Assembly: GCF_019145495.1 (NCBI RefSeq)
Contig: NZ_JAHSTU010000013.1
Location: 1 to 64,000 of the forward strand
Length of the DNA stretch: 64,000 nt
Direction: 5' to 3'
From: Pseudomonas azerbaijanoccidentalis
GTDB taxonomy: Bacteria > Pseudomonadota > Gammaproteobacteria > Pseudomonadales > Pseudomonadaceae
Program-made: the position numbers and the translations under genes
Shown: positions 18,301 through 26,404 of the stretch, in pieces
Layout: every line of letters begins with the position of its first letter
How positions within the stretch are numbered: position 1 is the stretch's first letter
The notes under the pieces: model-generated
What the model saw: only the letters and a program-made list of their open reading frames with translations
What the model was told of the DNA's origin: nothing
The model's database searches: none

Positions 18301-18452
18301 TGGGGATCGCGGTAGTCGGTGGCTTGCTGGTGAGCCAGGCGCTGACGCTGTTCACCACGCCAGTCATATACTTATGGTTGGAGCGTTTATTTCATAGGCA
18401 CACTCTCTCACCAGCGCCTCCGCCCACACCGGCGCTGGCGACCACAGACTGA
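15339..18452 (+). CDS. RND-family multidrug efflux transporter (MdtB/MdtC-like)
   Basis: This 1037-aa proton-driven inner-membrane pump belongs to the hydrophobe/amphiphile efflux branch. It begins with the cytoplasmic start and TM1 typical of the family (SAWCIDHPVATILLTFALVL). It carries the proton-relay pair Asp405-Asp406 in VAVGFVVDDAIVVVENI, two large periplasmic loops (about 40-335 and 560-860), and a second six-helix bundle ending in LFTTPVIYLWLERL. MdtBC-type pumps can be hetero-oligomeric, but only one pump gene is present here. No outer-membrane channel gene is adjacent, so a TolC-like protein must come from elsewhere. Confidence 0.94.
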   Translation: MKGHGSVSAWCIDHPVATILLTFALVLLGAIAFPRLPIAPLPEAEFPTIQVAAQLPGASPETMASSVATPLEVQFSAIPGVTQMTSSSALGSTNLTLQFTLDKSIDTAAQEVQAAINTAAGKLPKDMPNLPTWRKVNPADSPVLILSVNSSLMPGPELSDLTETLLSRQLSQVDGVGQVAITGQQRPAIRVQVSADKLAAIGLTLADIRLAIQQTSLNLAKGALYGESSISTLSTNDQLFHPDEYSQLIVSYKDGAPVHLKDVAKVVNGSEDAYVQAWAGSQPGVNLVIFRQPGANIVETVDRIQAALPALEAMLPASVEVKVLIDRTQTIRASLHEVEITLLIAVLLVVAVMALFLRQLSATLIVSAVLGVSLIASFALMYVMGFSLNNLTLVAIVVAVGFVVDDAIVVVENIHRHLEAGDGMREAAIKGAGEIGFTVVSISFSLVAAFIPLLFMGGVVGRLFKEFALTATSTIMISVVVSLTLAPTLAALFMRAPVHNAHAKPGFGERLLAWYEKGLRRALAHQKTMIGVFALSLALAVAGYIFIPKGFFPIQDTGFVLGTTEAAADISYGDMVKKHLAMAEIVAADPAVETFSHSVGVSGSNQTIANGRFWITLKKRGDRDVSASQFIDRIRPQLMKVPGIVLYLRAGQDINLSSGPSRAQYQYVLKSNDGPTLSTWTQRLTEKLRANPAFRDISNDLQLGGSITHISIDRSAAARFGLTASDVDEALYDAFGQRQINEFQTQINQYNVILELDTKQRGKAESLNYFYLRSPLSGEMVPLSALAKFDAPTIGPLSIAHDGMFPAANLSFNLAPGVALGDAVIMLNQAKVDIGMPAAISGNFQGAAQAFQSSLASQPWLILAALVAVYIILGVLYESFVHPLTIISTLPSAGLGAVIMLWICGQDFSIMALIGLVLLIGIVKKNGILMIDFALEAQRNGGLSPEEAIFKACITRFRPIIMTTLAALLGALPLMLGYGTGAELRQPLGIAVVGGLLVSQALTLFTTPVIYLWLERLFHRHTLSPAPPPTPALATTD

Positions 18453-18461
18453 GGCGGGGTC

Positions 18462-19139
18462 ATGCGCGTTCTGATTATCGAAGACGAAGAAAAAACCGCG
18501 GACTATTTGCACCGCGGCCTGACGGAACAGGGTTACACCGTGGACCTGGCCCGCGATGGCGTGGAAGGCCTGCACATGTCGCTGGAAAGCGACTACGCGG
18601 TGATCGTCCTCGACGTGATGTTGCCCGGCCTGGATGGCTTCGGCGTGCTGCGCGCGTTGCGTGCGCGCAAGCAAACCCCGGTGATCATGCTCACCGCCCG
18701 CGAGCGTGTGGAAGATCGCATCAAGGGCCTGCGCGATGGCGCCGACGATTACCTGGGCAAACCGTTTTCTTTCCTTGAGCTGGTGGCGCGCCTGCAGGCG
18801 CTGACCCGTCGCAGCGGTGGCCATGAACCGGTGCAAGTGAGCATTGCCGACCTGTGGATAGATTTGATCAGCCGCAAGGCCACCCGCGCCGGCACACGGC
18901 TGGACCTGACCGCCAAGGAGTTTTCGCTGCTCAGCGTGCTGGCCCGGCGTCAGGGCGAAATCCTCTCGAAAACCGCCATTGCCGAAATGGTCTGGGACAT
19001 CAATTTCGACAGTGACGCCAACGTCGTCGAAGTGGCGATCAAACGCCTGCGGGCCAAGCTCGACGGGCCGTTCGAAGAGAAACTGCTGCACACCATTCGC
19101 GGCATGGGTTATGTGCTGGAGAGCCGTGGTGTCCAGTAA
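18462..19139 (+). CDS. OmpR-family response regulator (CopR/CzcR-like)
   Basis: This 225-aa two-component regulator has a receiver domain with acidic pocket EDE (residues 7-9), phospho-acceptor Asp51 (VIVLDVMLPG) and Lys100 (DYLGKPF). A winged-helix DNA-binding domain (about 128-222) includes LTAKEFSLLSVLARRQGEIL and a VEVAIKRLRAKLD recognition region. It starts 9 bases after the RND pump stop and overlaps the kinase gene by about 11 bases, making a pump-plus-sensor operon. It most resembles the heavy-metal-type (CopR/IrlR) branch; the signal is not known. Confidence 0.93.
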   Translation: MRVLIIEDEEKTADYLHRGLTEQGYTVDLARDGVEGLHMSLESDYAVIVLDVMLPGLDGFGVLRALRARKQTPVIMLTARERVEDRIKGLRDGADDYLGKPFSFLELVARLQALTRRSGGHEPVQVSIADLWIDLISRKATRAGTRLDLTAKEFSLLSVLARRQGEILSKTAIAEMVWDINFDSDANVVEVAIKRLRAKLDGPFEEKLLHTIRGMGYVLESRGVQ

Positions 19140-20493
19140 CTCGATTGCACTGCGTCTGAGCGGGATGTTCACGCTGGTGGCGCTGTTGGTGTTTTTGTTG
19201 ATCGGTTGGGCGCTCTACCAACAGGTCGACAAGGGGCTCGGCTTGTTGCCCGAAGCCGAACTGGACGCGCGTTACAGCGTGCTCGAATCCACAGTCGGCC
19301 GCTACGGCACACCCGAGCATTGGGTGAAGATCAACAACAAGCTCAAGTTGCTCGGCGAAGAAGACAAGCGCATCAGTTTCTGGATCGTCAGCGGCGATCC
19401 GCGCTATGAATACGGCAACCCGACACCACAAATCCGCGCCTTTGCCGAAGGAGCGCTGGGCATGCGCGACATGCAACTGCCAGATCAGCCCTACCCACTA
19501 AAAGTGCTGGTCAGCCAGTTCCCGGCCAAGGATCAGCGCCCGCCGCTGCGCTTCATGATCGGCATCGACACCGAGACCTTTCACCAGACTCAACATCAAC
19601 TGCTGATCGCCCTGATTGCACTGGCGATTATCGGCGTGCTGATGGCTTCGGCGCTGGGGTATTGGGTGGCACGGATTGGCCTCAAACCGTTGATCAAACT
19701 GTCCCATGAAGCCCAGCGGTTGGCGCCGCCGTTGCGCTCAGGGCGACTGCGCCTGTCGCCGCTGCCGCCGGAGCTGGATCAGTTCGTCAACGCGTTCAAT
19801 TCCACACTGGAGCGGGTCGAACAGGCCTACTCGCGCCTGGAATCGTTCAACGCCGATGTCGCCCATGAACTGCGTTCACCGCTGACCAATCTCATTGGCC
19901 AGACCCAAGTGGCACTGACCCGTGGTCGCTCGGCAGAACATTACTTCGAGGTCCTGCAATCGAACCTCGAAGAGCTTGAGCGGCTGCGCTCGATCATCAA
20001 TGACATGCTGTTCCTCGCCAGCGCCGATCAGGGCAGCAAGGCGACCAAGCTGACGTCGACGTCGCTGGCCGATGAAGTGGCAACGACCCTGGAGTATCTG
20101 GATTTCATTCTTGAGGACGCCCGGGTCGAGGTTCAGGTCAGCGGCGATGCCCTGGTGCGCATCGAGATCGCCCATCTGCGCCGGGCGTTGATCAACCTGT
20201 TGAGCAACGCGGTCCAGCACACCGAACCCGGGCAGGTGATTGAGGTGCGGATCGAAGCCGAGGCGCATCAGGTCAGCATCGGTGTTGCCAACCCCGGCTC
20301 GCCGATTGCCAGTGAACATCTGCCGCGCCTGTTCGAACGCTTCTACCGCGTCGACGCCTCACGCAGTAATAGCGGCAACAACCACGGGTTAGGGCTGGCG
20401 ATCGTCAAGGCAATTGCGCTGATGCACGGCGGCGATGTGTTTGTGCGCAGTGACCATGGCATGAATACCTTCGGTATCCACATCCCCGTTTAA
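19129..20493 (+). CDS. Membrane sensor histidine kinase (heavy-metal sensor type)
   Basis: This 454-aa kinase has TM1 at about residues 12-30 and a periplasmic sensor region of about 120 residues. TM2 (about 158-180) is followed by a HAMP-like linker. The H-box is FNADVAHELRSPLTNLIG with phospho-acceptor His246. The ATPase domain shows N-box LINLLSNAVQHT and G-box GNNHGLGLAIVKAI. I chose the GTG at 19129, with GGAGAG upstream. A GTG at 19126 is equally possible. It overlaps the response regulator stop and should control the upstream RND genes; this is inference from the operon. Confidence 0.92.
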   Translation: MSSNSIALRLSGMFTLVALLVFLLIGWALYQQVDKGLGLLPEAELDARYSVLESTVGRYGTPEHWVKINNKLKLLGEEDKRISFWIVSGDPRYEYGNPTPQIRAFAEGALGMRDMQLPDQPYPLKVLVSQFPAKDQRPPLRFMIGIDTETFHQTQHQLLIALIALAIIGVLMASALGYWVARIGLKPLIKLSHEAQRLAPPLRSGRLRLSPLPPELDQFVNAFNSTLERVEQAYSRLESFNADVAHELRSPLTNLIGQTQVALTRGRSAEHYFEVLQSNLEELERLRSIINDMLFLASADQGSKATKLTSTSLADEVATTLEYLDFILEDARVEVQVSGDALVRIEIAHLRRALINLLSNAVQHTEPGQVIEVRIEAEAHQVSIGVANPGSPIASEHLPRLFERFYRVDASRSNSGNNHGLGLAIVKAIALMHGGDVFVRSDHGMNTFGIHIPV

Positions 20494-20502
20494 CCCACCG
20501 GT

Positions 20503-20640
20503 CCCTGTAGCAGCTGCCGAAGGCTGCGTCCGGCTGCGCAGCAGTCGTGATAGCCGGCACCAGGATTTGTCAGGAAAACCGCGCTGACAGTATTTGCGAC
20601 TGCTGCGCAGTCGAACGCAGGCTTCGCCAGCTGCTACAAG
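20503..20640. repeat. REP-type long inverted repeat (TGTAGCAGCTGCCGAAGG family)
   Basis: Arms CCCTGTAGCAGCTGCCGAAG and near-complement lie about 138 bases apart end to end. An inner pair around GGCTGCGCAGCAGTCG sits at 20528-20606. It has the same architecture as 7336-7468. Confidence 0.75.
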
Positions 20641-20768
20641 GTATCGCTATCGCCCACTGTTGCCCTTTACGCAACAGTCCTTTCATGAATCCGCTCTTTT
20701 TCCCATCGCCCGACATCCTTATCTTTGCCCGCACCAAACAGCACTTGCCAAGCAAGAAGGTTTTAAAG

Positions 20769-20987
20769 ATGTCCAACAGTATGGGTATTGCCAGCGCTTT
20801 CGTTTTGTCCTCTTTGTTCCTGTCTCCGTTCGCCATGGCTGAAGAGTCGCAGGCCTTCGTCGCGCAAAACAGCGCACGTGCCGCTGCGTTCGAAGAGCAG
20901 CAGATCGAAATGACGGCCAAAACCCAGGAGGCCATCCAGACCCCGCAAGCATCCAGCAACCAGGCTCAAGCCCTGAAGGACAGCTGA
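20769..20987 (+). CDS. Small exported protein of unknown function
   Basis: This 72-aa protein has a clear Sec signal peptide (about residues 1-24; hydrophobic IASAFVLSSLFLSPF then AMA-EES). The mature part of about 48 residues is rich in Gln, Ala and Glu, has no cysteine and is predicted to be helical. AAGAAGG lies about 10 bases before the ATG, and the gene has its own terminator, so it is expressed as a single-gene unit. The long in-frame extension upstream runs through a REP element and is rejected. I do not recognise the family. Confidence 0.8.
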   Translation: MSNSMGIASAFVLSSLFLSPFAMAEESQAFVAQNSARAAAFEEQQIEMTAKTQEAIQTPQASSNQAQALKDS

Positions 20988-21054
20988 TTGCTGCGCACCG
21001 CTCCCGTTTCCCTCGACACTTTTCATCGGCTCTTCCCTTTGAAAAGTTGTCTTC

Positions 21055-21083
21055 AAAGCCGCTGCCATCAGCGGCTTTTTTTC
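21055..21083 (+). terminator. Rho-independent terminator
   Basis: AAAGCCGCTG-CCAT-CAGCGGCTTTTTTT is a perfect hairpin with T-run, 67 bases after the small exported protein. Confidence 0.9.
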
Positions 21084-21192
21084 GTCTGAAAGCAAAGTCG
21101 TTTGCGCGTTGTTCATTGCATTCGCCGCAACGATGGCCGCTGGCTGCTAGGGTTACTACGCTTACCCAGTCATTCCAGCAGACATCAGCCCC

Positions 21193-22689
21193 ATGACCGA
21201 ACGCCGCCCCCCCAATCCTTCCGGCCGCACCGGGCGCCCCGAGATCCTGGTCATCCTCGGCAGCAGCCTGACGGTGATCGCGATTCTCGGCATCGTGACC
21301 TTTCTGCTGATCCGCGAACATGCCAATGCCCAGGAGGCCGCCACCCGCGGCGCCACCACTGTCGCGCAACTGATCGACGCTGATGTGCTGCGCACCGTTG
21401 AGCTGTATGACCTGACGCTGCAAGGTTTGATCGCTGCGGCACAACGGGACGACCTCAAGCAGGTTTCAGCGCAAATCCGCCATCTGGTGCTCTTCGACCG
21501 CTCGACAACCGCACGTTTCAAGGGCGACATCCTGTTGCTGGACAAGCACGGCGAGGTGCTGGCCGACTCGTCATTGATCGCGCCCAAACCCGGAAACTTC
21601 GCCGACCGCGACTACTTTCTCGTCCACGCCTTCAACCGCGACAGCGGCATGTTCATCAGCCGGCCATTCAAACCTCGCTGCGATTGCGCCTACAGTGATG
21701 AATGGCAAATCAGTTTCAGCCGGCGCATTTCCTCGGCCACGGGTGAATTCCTGGGGGTGGCGGTGGCTTCGATGCGCCTGGCTTACTTCGATCAATTGTT
21801 CAACAGCCTGGACATCGGCACGGACAGCACACTGGCCATCATCAACGACGACGGCGTTCTGCTGGCGCAAAAGCCGTTTCTGGAAGGTAACTCAATCGGC
21901 AAAAGCTTCGCCGGCCGGCCCAACGTAGTGCGCATGCTGCGCGAGGGTAGTGGCAGCTTCGATGGCGTCTCCAGCGTCGATGAGCGGCCGCGGCTTTATA
22001 CCTTCAGCCGCGTCGGCAACTTGCCGTTGACGGTCATCGTTGCGCTTTCCAGTGACGAAGTGTTTGCCACCTGGAACCGCACCGCCGTGGTGATCAGCGG
22101 CGCCACCGGGGTCTTGTGTATCGCGCTGCTGTGGCTGACCTGGTTGCTCTGCCGCGAATTGCGCCTGCGTTACAACGCCGAACAGGAACTGGCACAGTTG
22201 GCGGCGACCGATGCCTTGACCGGAGTAGCCAACCGTCGAACCCTCGATCAGACCCTGCGCCATGAATGGTTTCGGGCGCAACGTTCCGGCAAACCGCTGT
22301 CGGTGTTGATGATCGACGCCGACCACTTCAAGGCCTTCAACGACCGCCATGGCCACCAGGCCGGTGACCAGGCCCTGCGTGCACTGGCGGGTGTGATTAA
22401 GGCCAACGTCCACCGTCCGACCGATCTGGTGGCACGTTATGGCGGCGAGGAGTTTTCGGTGGTACTGGCAGAAACCGACAGCGAAGGTGCGCGGCAGATC
22501 GCCGAGCAAATTCGCGAGCAAGTACAGCAACTGCCGTTGATGGCGGGCGATGAACAGCCGATGTCAGTGAGCATTGGTATCAGCACATGGACGACCGCGA
22601 GTGACATCAGTCTGGAACAGTTGCTGTTCGCGGCGGACAAGGCGTTGTATCAGGCCAAGGAAGGCGGGAGGAATCGGGTGGTTGGATGA
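21193..22689 (+). CDS. Membrane diguanylate cyclase with Cache-type sensor
   Basis: This 498-aa enzyme makes c-di-GMP from two GTP. TM1 (about 18-40) and TM2 (about 298-320) flank a periplasmic dCache-like domain of about 250 residues (DKHGEVLADSS, DRDYFLVH, then INDDGVLLAQKP). The GGDEF domain begins LAATDALTGVANRR (337-349) and has intact GGEEF (417-421). The inhibitory I-site RPTD (408-411) sits the canonical five residues before it, so product inhibition is expected. A CDC pair (Cys163, Cys165) lies in the sensor domain. The gene is monocistronic. Confidence 0.94.
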   Translation: MTERRPPNPSGRTGRPEILVILGSSLTVIAILGIVTFLLIREHANAQEAATRGATTVAQLIDADVLRTVELYDLTLQGLIAAAQRDDLKQVSAQIRHLVLFDRSTTARFKGDILLLDKHGEVLADSSLIAPKPGNFADRDYFLVHAFNRDSGMFISRPFKPRCDCAYSDEWQISFSRRISSATGEFLGVAVASMRLAYFDQLFNSLDIGTDSTLAIINDDGVLLAQKPFLEGNSIGKSFAGRPNVVRMLREGSGSFDGVSSVDERPRLYTFSRVGNLPLTVIVALSSDEVFATWNRTAVVISGATGVLCIALLWLTWLLCRELRLRYNAEQELAQLAATDALTGVANRRTLDQTLRHEWFRAQRSGKPLSVLMIDADHFKAFNDRHGHQAGDQALRALAGVIKANVHRPTDLVARYGGEEFSVVLAETDSEGARQIAEQIREQVQQLPLMAGDEQPMSVSIGISTWTTASDISLEQLLFAADKALYQAKEGGRNRVVG

Positions 22690-22699
22690 TTCTGAAAGC

Positions 22700-22774
22700 A
22701 AAAGATCGCAGCCTTCGGCAGCTCCTACATTGGAATGCGTTCCGCTGTAGGAGCTGCCGAAGGCTGCGGTCTTT
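22700..22774. repeat. REP-type inverted repeat pair
   Basis: Facing arms AAAGATCGCAGCCTTCGGCA and complement, with one G/A mismatch in the right arm, lie between the convergent cyclase and lpxC genes. Confidence 0.85.
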
Positions 22775-22788
22775 TAAGCTCAGAGGCA

Positions 22789-22823
22789 TAAAAAAAGGCC
22801 ACCCGAAGGTAGCCTTTAAAAAA
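22789..22823 (-). terminator. Terminator of lpxC and the dcw cluster
   Basis: Read on the minus strand: AAAGGCTACC-TTCG-GGTGGCCTTTTTTT, a UUCG-capped hairpin with one mismatch and a T-run, 18 bases after the lpxC stop. Confidence 0.88.
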
Positions 22824-22840
22824 CTAGAGAGGTTTTTTAC

Positions 22841-23752
22841 TTACACGGCCGCAACAGGACGCATGTAAGAGATCGGTGCAGTGCTGGCGTCTTCGAAAGT
22901 CACGACTTCCCAAGCATCTGTCTGCTCAATCAACTTGCGCAGCAGCTGGTTGTTCAATGCATGTCCGGACTTGAAGCCCTTGAACTCACCAATCAGGCTA
23001 TTGCCCAGCAGGTAGAGGTCACCAATTGCATCGAGGATCTTGTGCTTCACGAATTCGTCTTCATAGCGAAGGCCGTCTTCGTTCAGTACACCATCCGCGT
23101 CGACCACAATAGCGTTTTCAACGCTGCCGCCGAGTGCGAGGTTGTGCTTGCGCAGGTACTCGATGTCACTCATGAAACCAAAGGTACGGGCGCGGCTGAC
23201 TTCTTTTACGAACGAAGTGCTGGAAAAATCCACGCTTGCACTTTGTGTGCGGTCACGGAAAACCGGGTGATCGAAATCGATCTCGAAGCTCACTTTGAAA
23301 CCTTCGAAAGGGACGAAAGTGGCGCGCTTGTCGCCATCTTCCACAGTCACTTCACGCAGGATGCGGATGAACTTCTTGGCGGCGTCCTGTTCTTCCAGGC
23401 CAGCCGACTGAATCAGAAATACGAAGGGTCCAGCGCTACCATCCATGATCGGGACTTCGGACGCGGAGAGCTCGACGTAGGCGTTATCGATGCCCAGGCC
23501 AGCCATGGCCGAGAGCAAGTGCTCCACCGTATCCACCTTCACGTCACCGTTGACCAGCGTCGTCGACATGGTTGTCTCGCCGACGTTAGCCGCACGAGCC
23601 GGTATCTCGACCACTGGATCGAGGTCGGCACGGCGAAAGACGATGCCGGTGTCGACAGGCGCAGGCTTGAGGGTCAGGTAGACCTTCTCCCCGGAGTGCA
23701 GACCTACACCTGTGGCACGGATAATATTTTTCAGTGTGCGTTGTTTAATCAT
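22841..23752 (-). CDS. lpxC: LpxC, UDP-3-O-acyl-N-acetylglucosamine deacetylase
   Basis: LpxC (303 aa) is the zinc deacetylase that commits UDP-acyl-GlcNAc to lipid A synthesis. Zinc ligands are visible: His78 in VDTVEHLLSA, and His237 and Asp241 in FVKHKILDAIGD. The catalytic-site His264 is in KSGHALNN. Length is as usual. It is last in the division cluster, 112 bases after ftsZ. That gap contains a TATCAT -10-like hexamer (23805-23810, minus strand) but only a weak -35, so lpxC probably has its own promoter as well as read-through. Confidence 0.98.
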   Translation of the reverse strand: MIKQRTLKNIIRATGVGLHSGEKVYLTLKPAPVDTGIVFRRADLDPVVEIPARAANVGETTMSTTLVNGDVKVDTVEHLLSAMAGLGIDNAYVELSASEVPIMDGSAGPFVFLIQSAGLEEQDAAKKFIRILREVTVEDGDKRATFVPFEGFKVSFEIDFDHPVFRDRTQSASVDFSSTSFVKEVSRARTFGFMSDIEYLRKHNLALGGSVENAIVVDADGVLNEDGLRYEDEFVKHKILDAIGDLYLLGNSLIGEFKGFKSGHALNNQLLRKLIEQTDAWEVVTFEDASTAPISYMRPVAAV

Positions 23753-23864
23753 GGCTTGGGCCGCTTCAGCGCAAATTGCGAACTGGTATCAACAAAGGCT
23801 GGCGATGATAGCAGACCACGCCTTTGCTGAACACCAATCACCTTCATAGCCCTGATACATTTCA

Positions 23865-25058
23865 TCAATCGGCCTGACGACGCAGGAATGCCGGGATGTC
23901 CAGGTAGTCCAGATCATCTTGCGGATTCATCTTCGCGGCAGCTGCAGCACCGGCCTGAGCCTGGTTGCGCATGACGGTCGGACGGTCGAGGTCACGGTAG
24001 TTCACCGCTGGAGCTTCTTGACGAACAGGAGCTTGTTGTTGTGGCTGCGAAGCCATCGAAGTGTGAACGGTATTGTCGATAACCTTCACAGGCTTCTCGA
24101 TTTTAGCGCCCAGACCGGTCGCAACGACAGTCACGTGCAGCTCGTCGCGCATGTCCGGATCGATAACGGTACCGACCTTGACCATGGCGTGCTCGGAAGC
24201 GAAGGCTTCGATGATGCTACCCACGTCGGAATACTCACCCAGGGACAGGTCAGGACCGGCGGTGATGTTCACCAGGATGCCGCGTGCACCTTGCAGGTTC
24301 ACGTCTTCGAGCAACGGGTTGCGAATGGCCGCTTCAGTGGCTTCACGTGCACGGTTCGGACCGCTGGCGCAGCCAGTGCCCATCATCGCCATGCCCATTT
24401 CGCTCATCACGGTACGCACGTCGGCGAAGTCGACGTTGATCATGCCCGGACGCTTGATGATGTCGGAGATACCGCGAACGGCACCGGCGAGTACATCGTC
24501 AGCCTTGGCGAAAGCCGACAACAGGCTGGCGTCTTTACCGAGGATGGTCAGCAGCTTCTCGTTGGGGATAGTGATCAACGAGTCGACGCTTTCAGACAGC
24601 AGGCGAATACCTTCGTCGGCCAGCTGCATGCGCTTGCGACCTTCGAAAGGGAACGGACGGGTCACCACCGCAACGGTGAGGATCCCCATTTCCTTGGCCA
24701 CTTCGGCAATGATCGGCGCAGCACCGGTACCGGTACCGCCGCCCATGCCAGTGGTGATGAACACCATGTTGGTGCCCTGCAGGACTTCGGCAATGCGCTC
24801 ACGGTCTTCGAGAGCGGCCTGACGACCTACTTCAGGGTTGGCACCGGCGCCCAGACCTTTGGTCACGCCAGTACCCAGTTGCAGGATGGTCCGCGCGCTG
24901 ATGCTTTTCAGCGCCTGGGCATCAGTGTTGGCGCAGATGAACTCAACGCCTTCAATGTTGCTCTTGACCATATGATTCACGGCGTTGCCGCCGCCACCGC
25001 CAACACCGATAACTTTAATGACCGGGCTTGCGGGGATGTTGTCTACGAGTTCGAACAT
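23865..25058 (-). CDS. ftsZ: FtsZ, tubulin-like division GTPase
   Basis: FtsZ (397 aa) polymerises into the Z ring that recruits the divisome. The GTP-binding signature GGGTGTGAAP (about residues 105-114) and the N-terminal KVIGVGGGGGNAVNHM are intact. The linker after about residue 318 is Gln/Ala/Pro-rich, and the C-terminal peptide DYLDIPAFLRRQAD is the conserved binding site for FtsA and ZipA. The 71-base gap from ftsA could carry an additional promoter. Upstream GGAGAGGG is a strong ribosome site, fitting the high level needed. Confidence 0.98.
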   Translation of the reverse strand: MFELVDNIPASPVIKVIGVGGGGGNAVNHMVKSNIEGVEFICANTDAQALKSISARTILQLGTGVTKGLGAGANPEVGRQAALEDRERIAEVLQGTNMVFITTGMGGGTGTGAAPIIAEVAKEMGILTVAVVTRPFPFEGRKRMQLADEGIRLLSESVDSLITIPNEKLLTILGKDASLLSAFAKADDVLAGAVRGISDIIKRPGMINVDFADVRTVMSEMGMAMMGTGCASGPNRAREATEAAIRNPLLEDVNLQGARGILVNITAGPDLSLGEYSDVGSIIEAFASEHAMVKVGTVIDPDMRDELHVTVVATGLGAKIEKPVKVIDNTVHTSMASQPQQQAPVRQEAPAVNYRDLDRPTVMRNQAQAGAAAAAKMNPQDDLDYLDIPAFLRRQAD

Positions 25059-25129
25059 TTTCCCTCTCCTTTACGTTCTCTAGTTTTTTCGCCTACTGCG
25101 TGTATCTACAACGGTGTTGCGGTAATGCT

Positions 25130-26389
25130 TTAGAAGTTGCCCTGCACCCAGCTCTTGATGCGATCGAGCAAGGCGCCTTTGGGCTCTTCATTGCTGTAGC
25201 TGTCACGGCTGCCGATGCCCGAGAACGAAATGCCGTCGGATTGCTTCTGCAGGCCGTACATCAACAGGCCAACGCCTGTGGAATAAATCGGGTTGCGGAC
25301 CACGTCATCCAGGCCCTTCACGCCGTGAGGCACGCCCAGGCGCACCGGCATGTGGAAGATTTCCTCGGCCAGTTCAGTGGCGCCTTCCATCTTCGCGGTA
25401 CCGCCGGTCAGCACGATGCCGGCCGGGATCAGGTCTTCGTAGCCGCTGCGGCGCAGCTCGGCCTGGATCAGCGTGAACAGCTCGTCGTAACGCGGCTCGA
25501 CCACTTCGGCCAGGGCCTGGCGGGACAGTTCGCGCGGTGGACGGTCGCCAACACTTGGCACCTTGATGGTTTCACCGGCGCCGGCCAGTTTGGCCAGGGC
25601 GCAGGCGTAGCGAATCTTGATTTCTTCGGCGTACTGGGTCGGGGTGCGCAACGCCATGGCGATGTCGTTGGTCACCTGATCGCCCGCGATCGGGATCACT
25701 GCGGTGTGGCGGATCGCGCCTTCGGTGAAGATCGCGATGTCGGTGGTGCCGCCGCCGATGTCCACCAGGCACACGCCCAGTTCTTTCTCGTCATCGGTCA
25801 GGACCGAATAGGCCGAAGCCAGTTGCTCGAGAATGATGTCGTCGATTTCCAGGCCACAGCGGCGCACGCATTTTTCAATGTTCTGTGCGGCGTTGACGGC
25901 GCAGGTGACCACGTGAACCTTGGCTTCCAGACGCACACCGGACATGCCCAGTGGCTCGCGGACACCTTCCTGGTTATCGATCACATAATCCTGCGGCAGG
26001 GTGTGCAGCACACGCTGGTCAGCCGGGATCGCCACGGCCTGGGCGGCGTCGAGTACGCGCTCAAGGTCGGCGGAGCTGACTTCGCGATCACGAATCGCCA
26101 CGATGCCGTGGGAGTTCAGGCTGCGGATGTGATTGCCGGCCACGCCGACAAATGCCGAGTGAATGCGGCAACCAGCCATCAGCTGCGCTTCTTCAATCGC
26201 GCGCTGGATCGATTGCACGGTGGACTCGATGTTCACCACCACGCCTTTTTTCAGGCCACGGGACGGGTGCGTACCGATCCCGACGATTTCCAGCGTGCCG
26301 TCGTCCGCAACCTCGCCTACCAGCGCCACCACCTTGGAGGTGCCGATATCGAGACCGACGATCATTTTGCCGCTTTGCACGTTTGCCAT
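25130..26389 (-). CDS. ftsA: FtsA, actin-like divisome membrane tether
   Basis: FtsA (419 aa) is an ATP-binding actin homologue that anchors FtsZ to the membrane. Phosphate-1 motif VGLDIGTSKV (residues 11-20), VDIGGGTTDIAIF near 208-220 and ILTGGTAKMEG near 339 are the actin-fold nucleotide loops. The C-terminus ends in an amphipathic LLDRIKSWVQGNF, the membrane-targeting helix. It starts 15 bases after ftsQ. Confidence 0.98.
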   Translation of the reverse strand: MANVQSGKMIVGLDIGTSKVVALVGEVADDGTLEIVGIGTHPSRGLKKGVVVNIESTVQSIQRAIEEAQLMAGCRIHSAFVGVAGNHIRSLNSHGIVAIRDREVSSADLERVLDAAQAVAIPADQRVLHTLPQDYVIDNQEGVREPLGMSGVRLEAKVHVVTCAVNAAQNIEKCVRRCGLEIDDIILEQLASAYSVLTDDEKELGVCLVDIGGGTTDIAIFTEGAIRHTAVIPIAGDQVTNDIAMALRTPTQYAEEIKIRYACALAKLAGAGETIKVPSVGDRPPRELSRQALAEVVEPRYDELFTLIQAELRRSGYEDLIPAGIVLTGGTAKMEGATELAEEIFHMPVRLGVPHGVKGLDDVVRNPIYSTGVGLLMYGLQKQSDGISFSGIGSRDSYSNEEPKGALLDRIKSWVQGNF

Positions 26390-26404
26390 GGGTCCTGCCT
26401 CTTC

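Noticed and set aside
20547..20768. In-frame N-terminal extension of the small exported protein
   Set aside because: It reads through a REP element, and the internal ATG has a ribosome site and a proper signal peptide.
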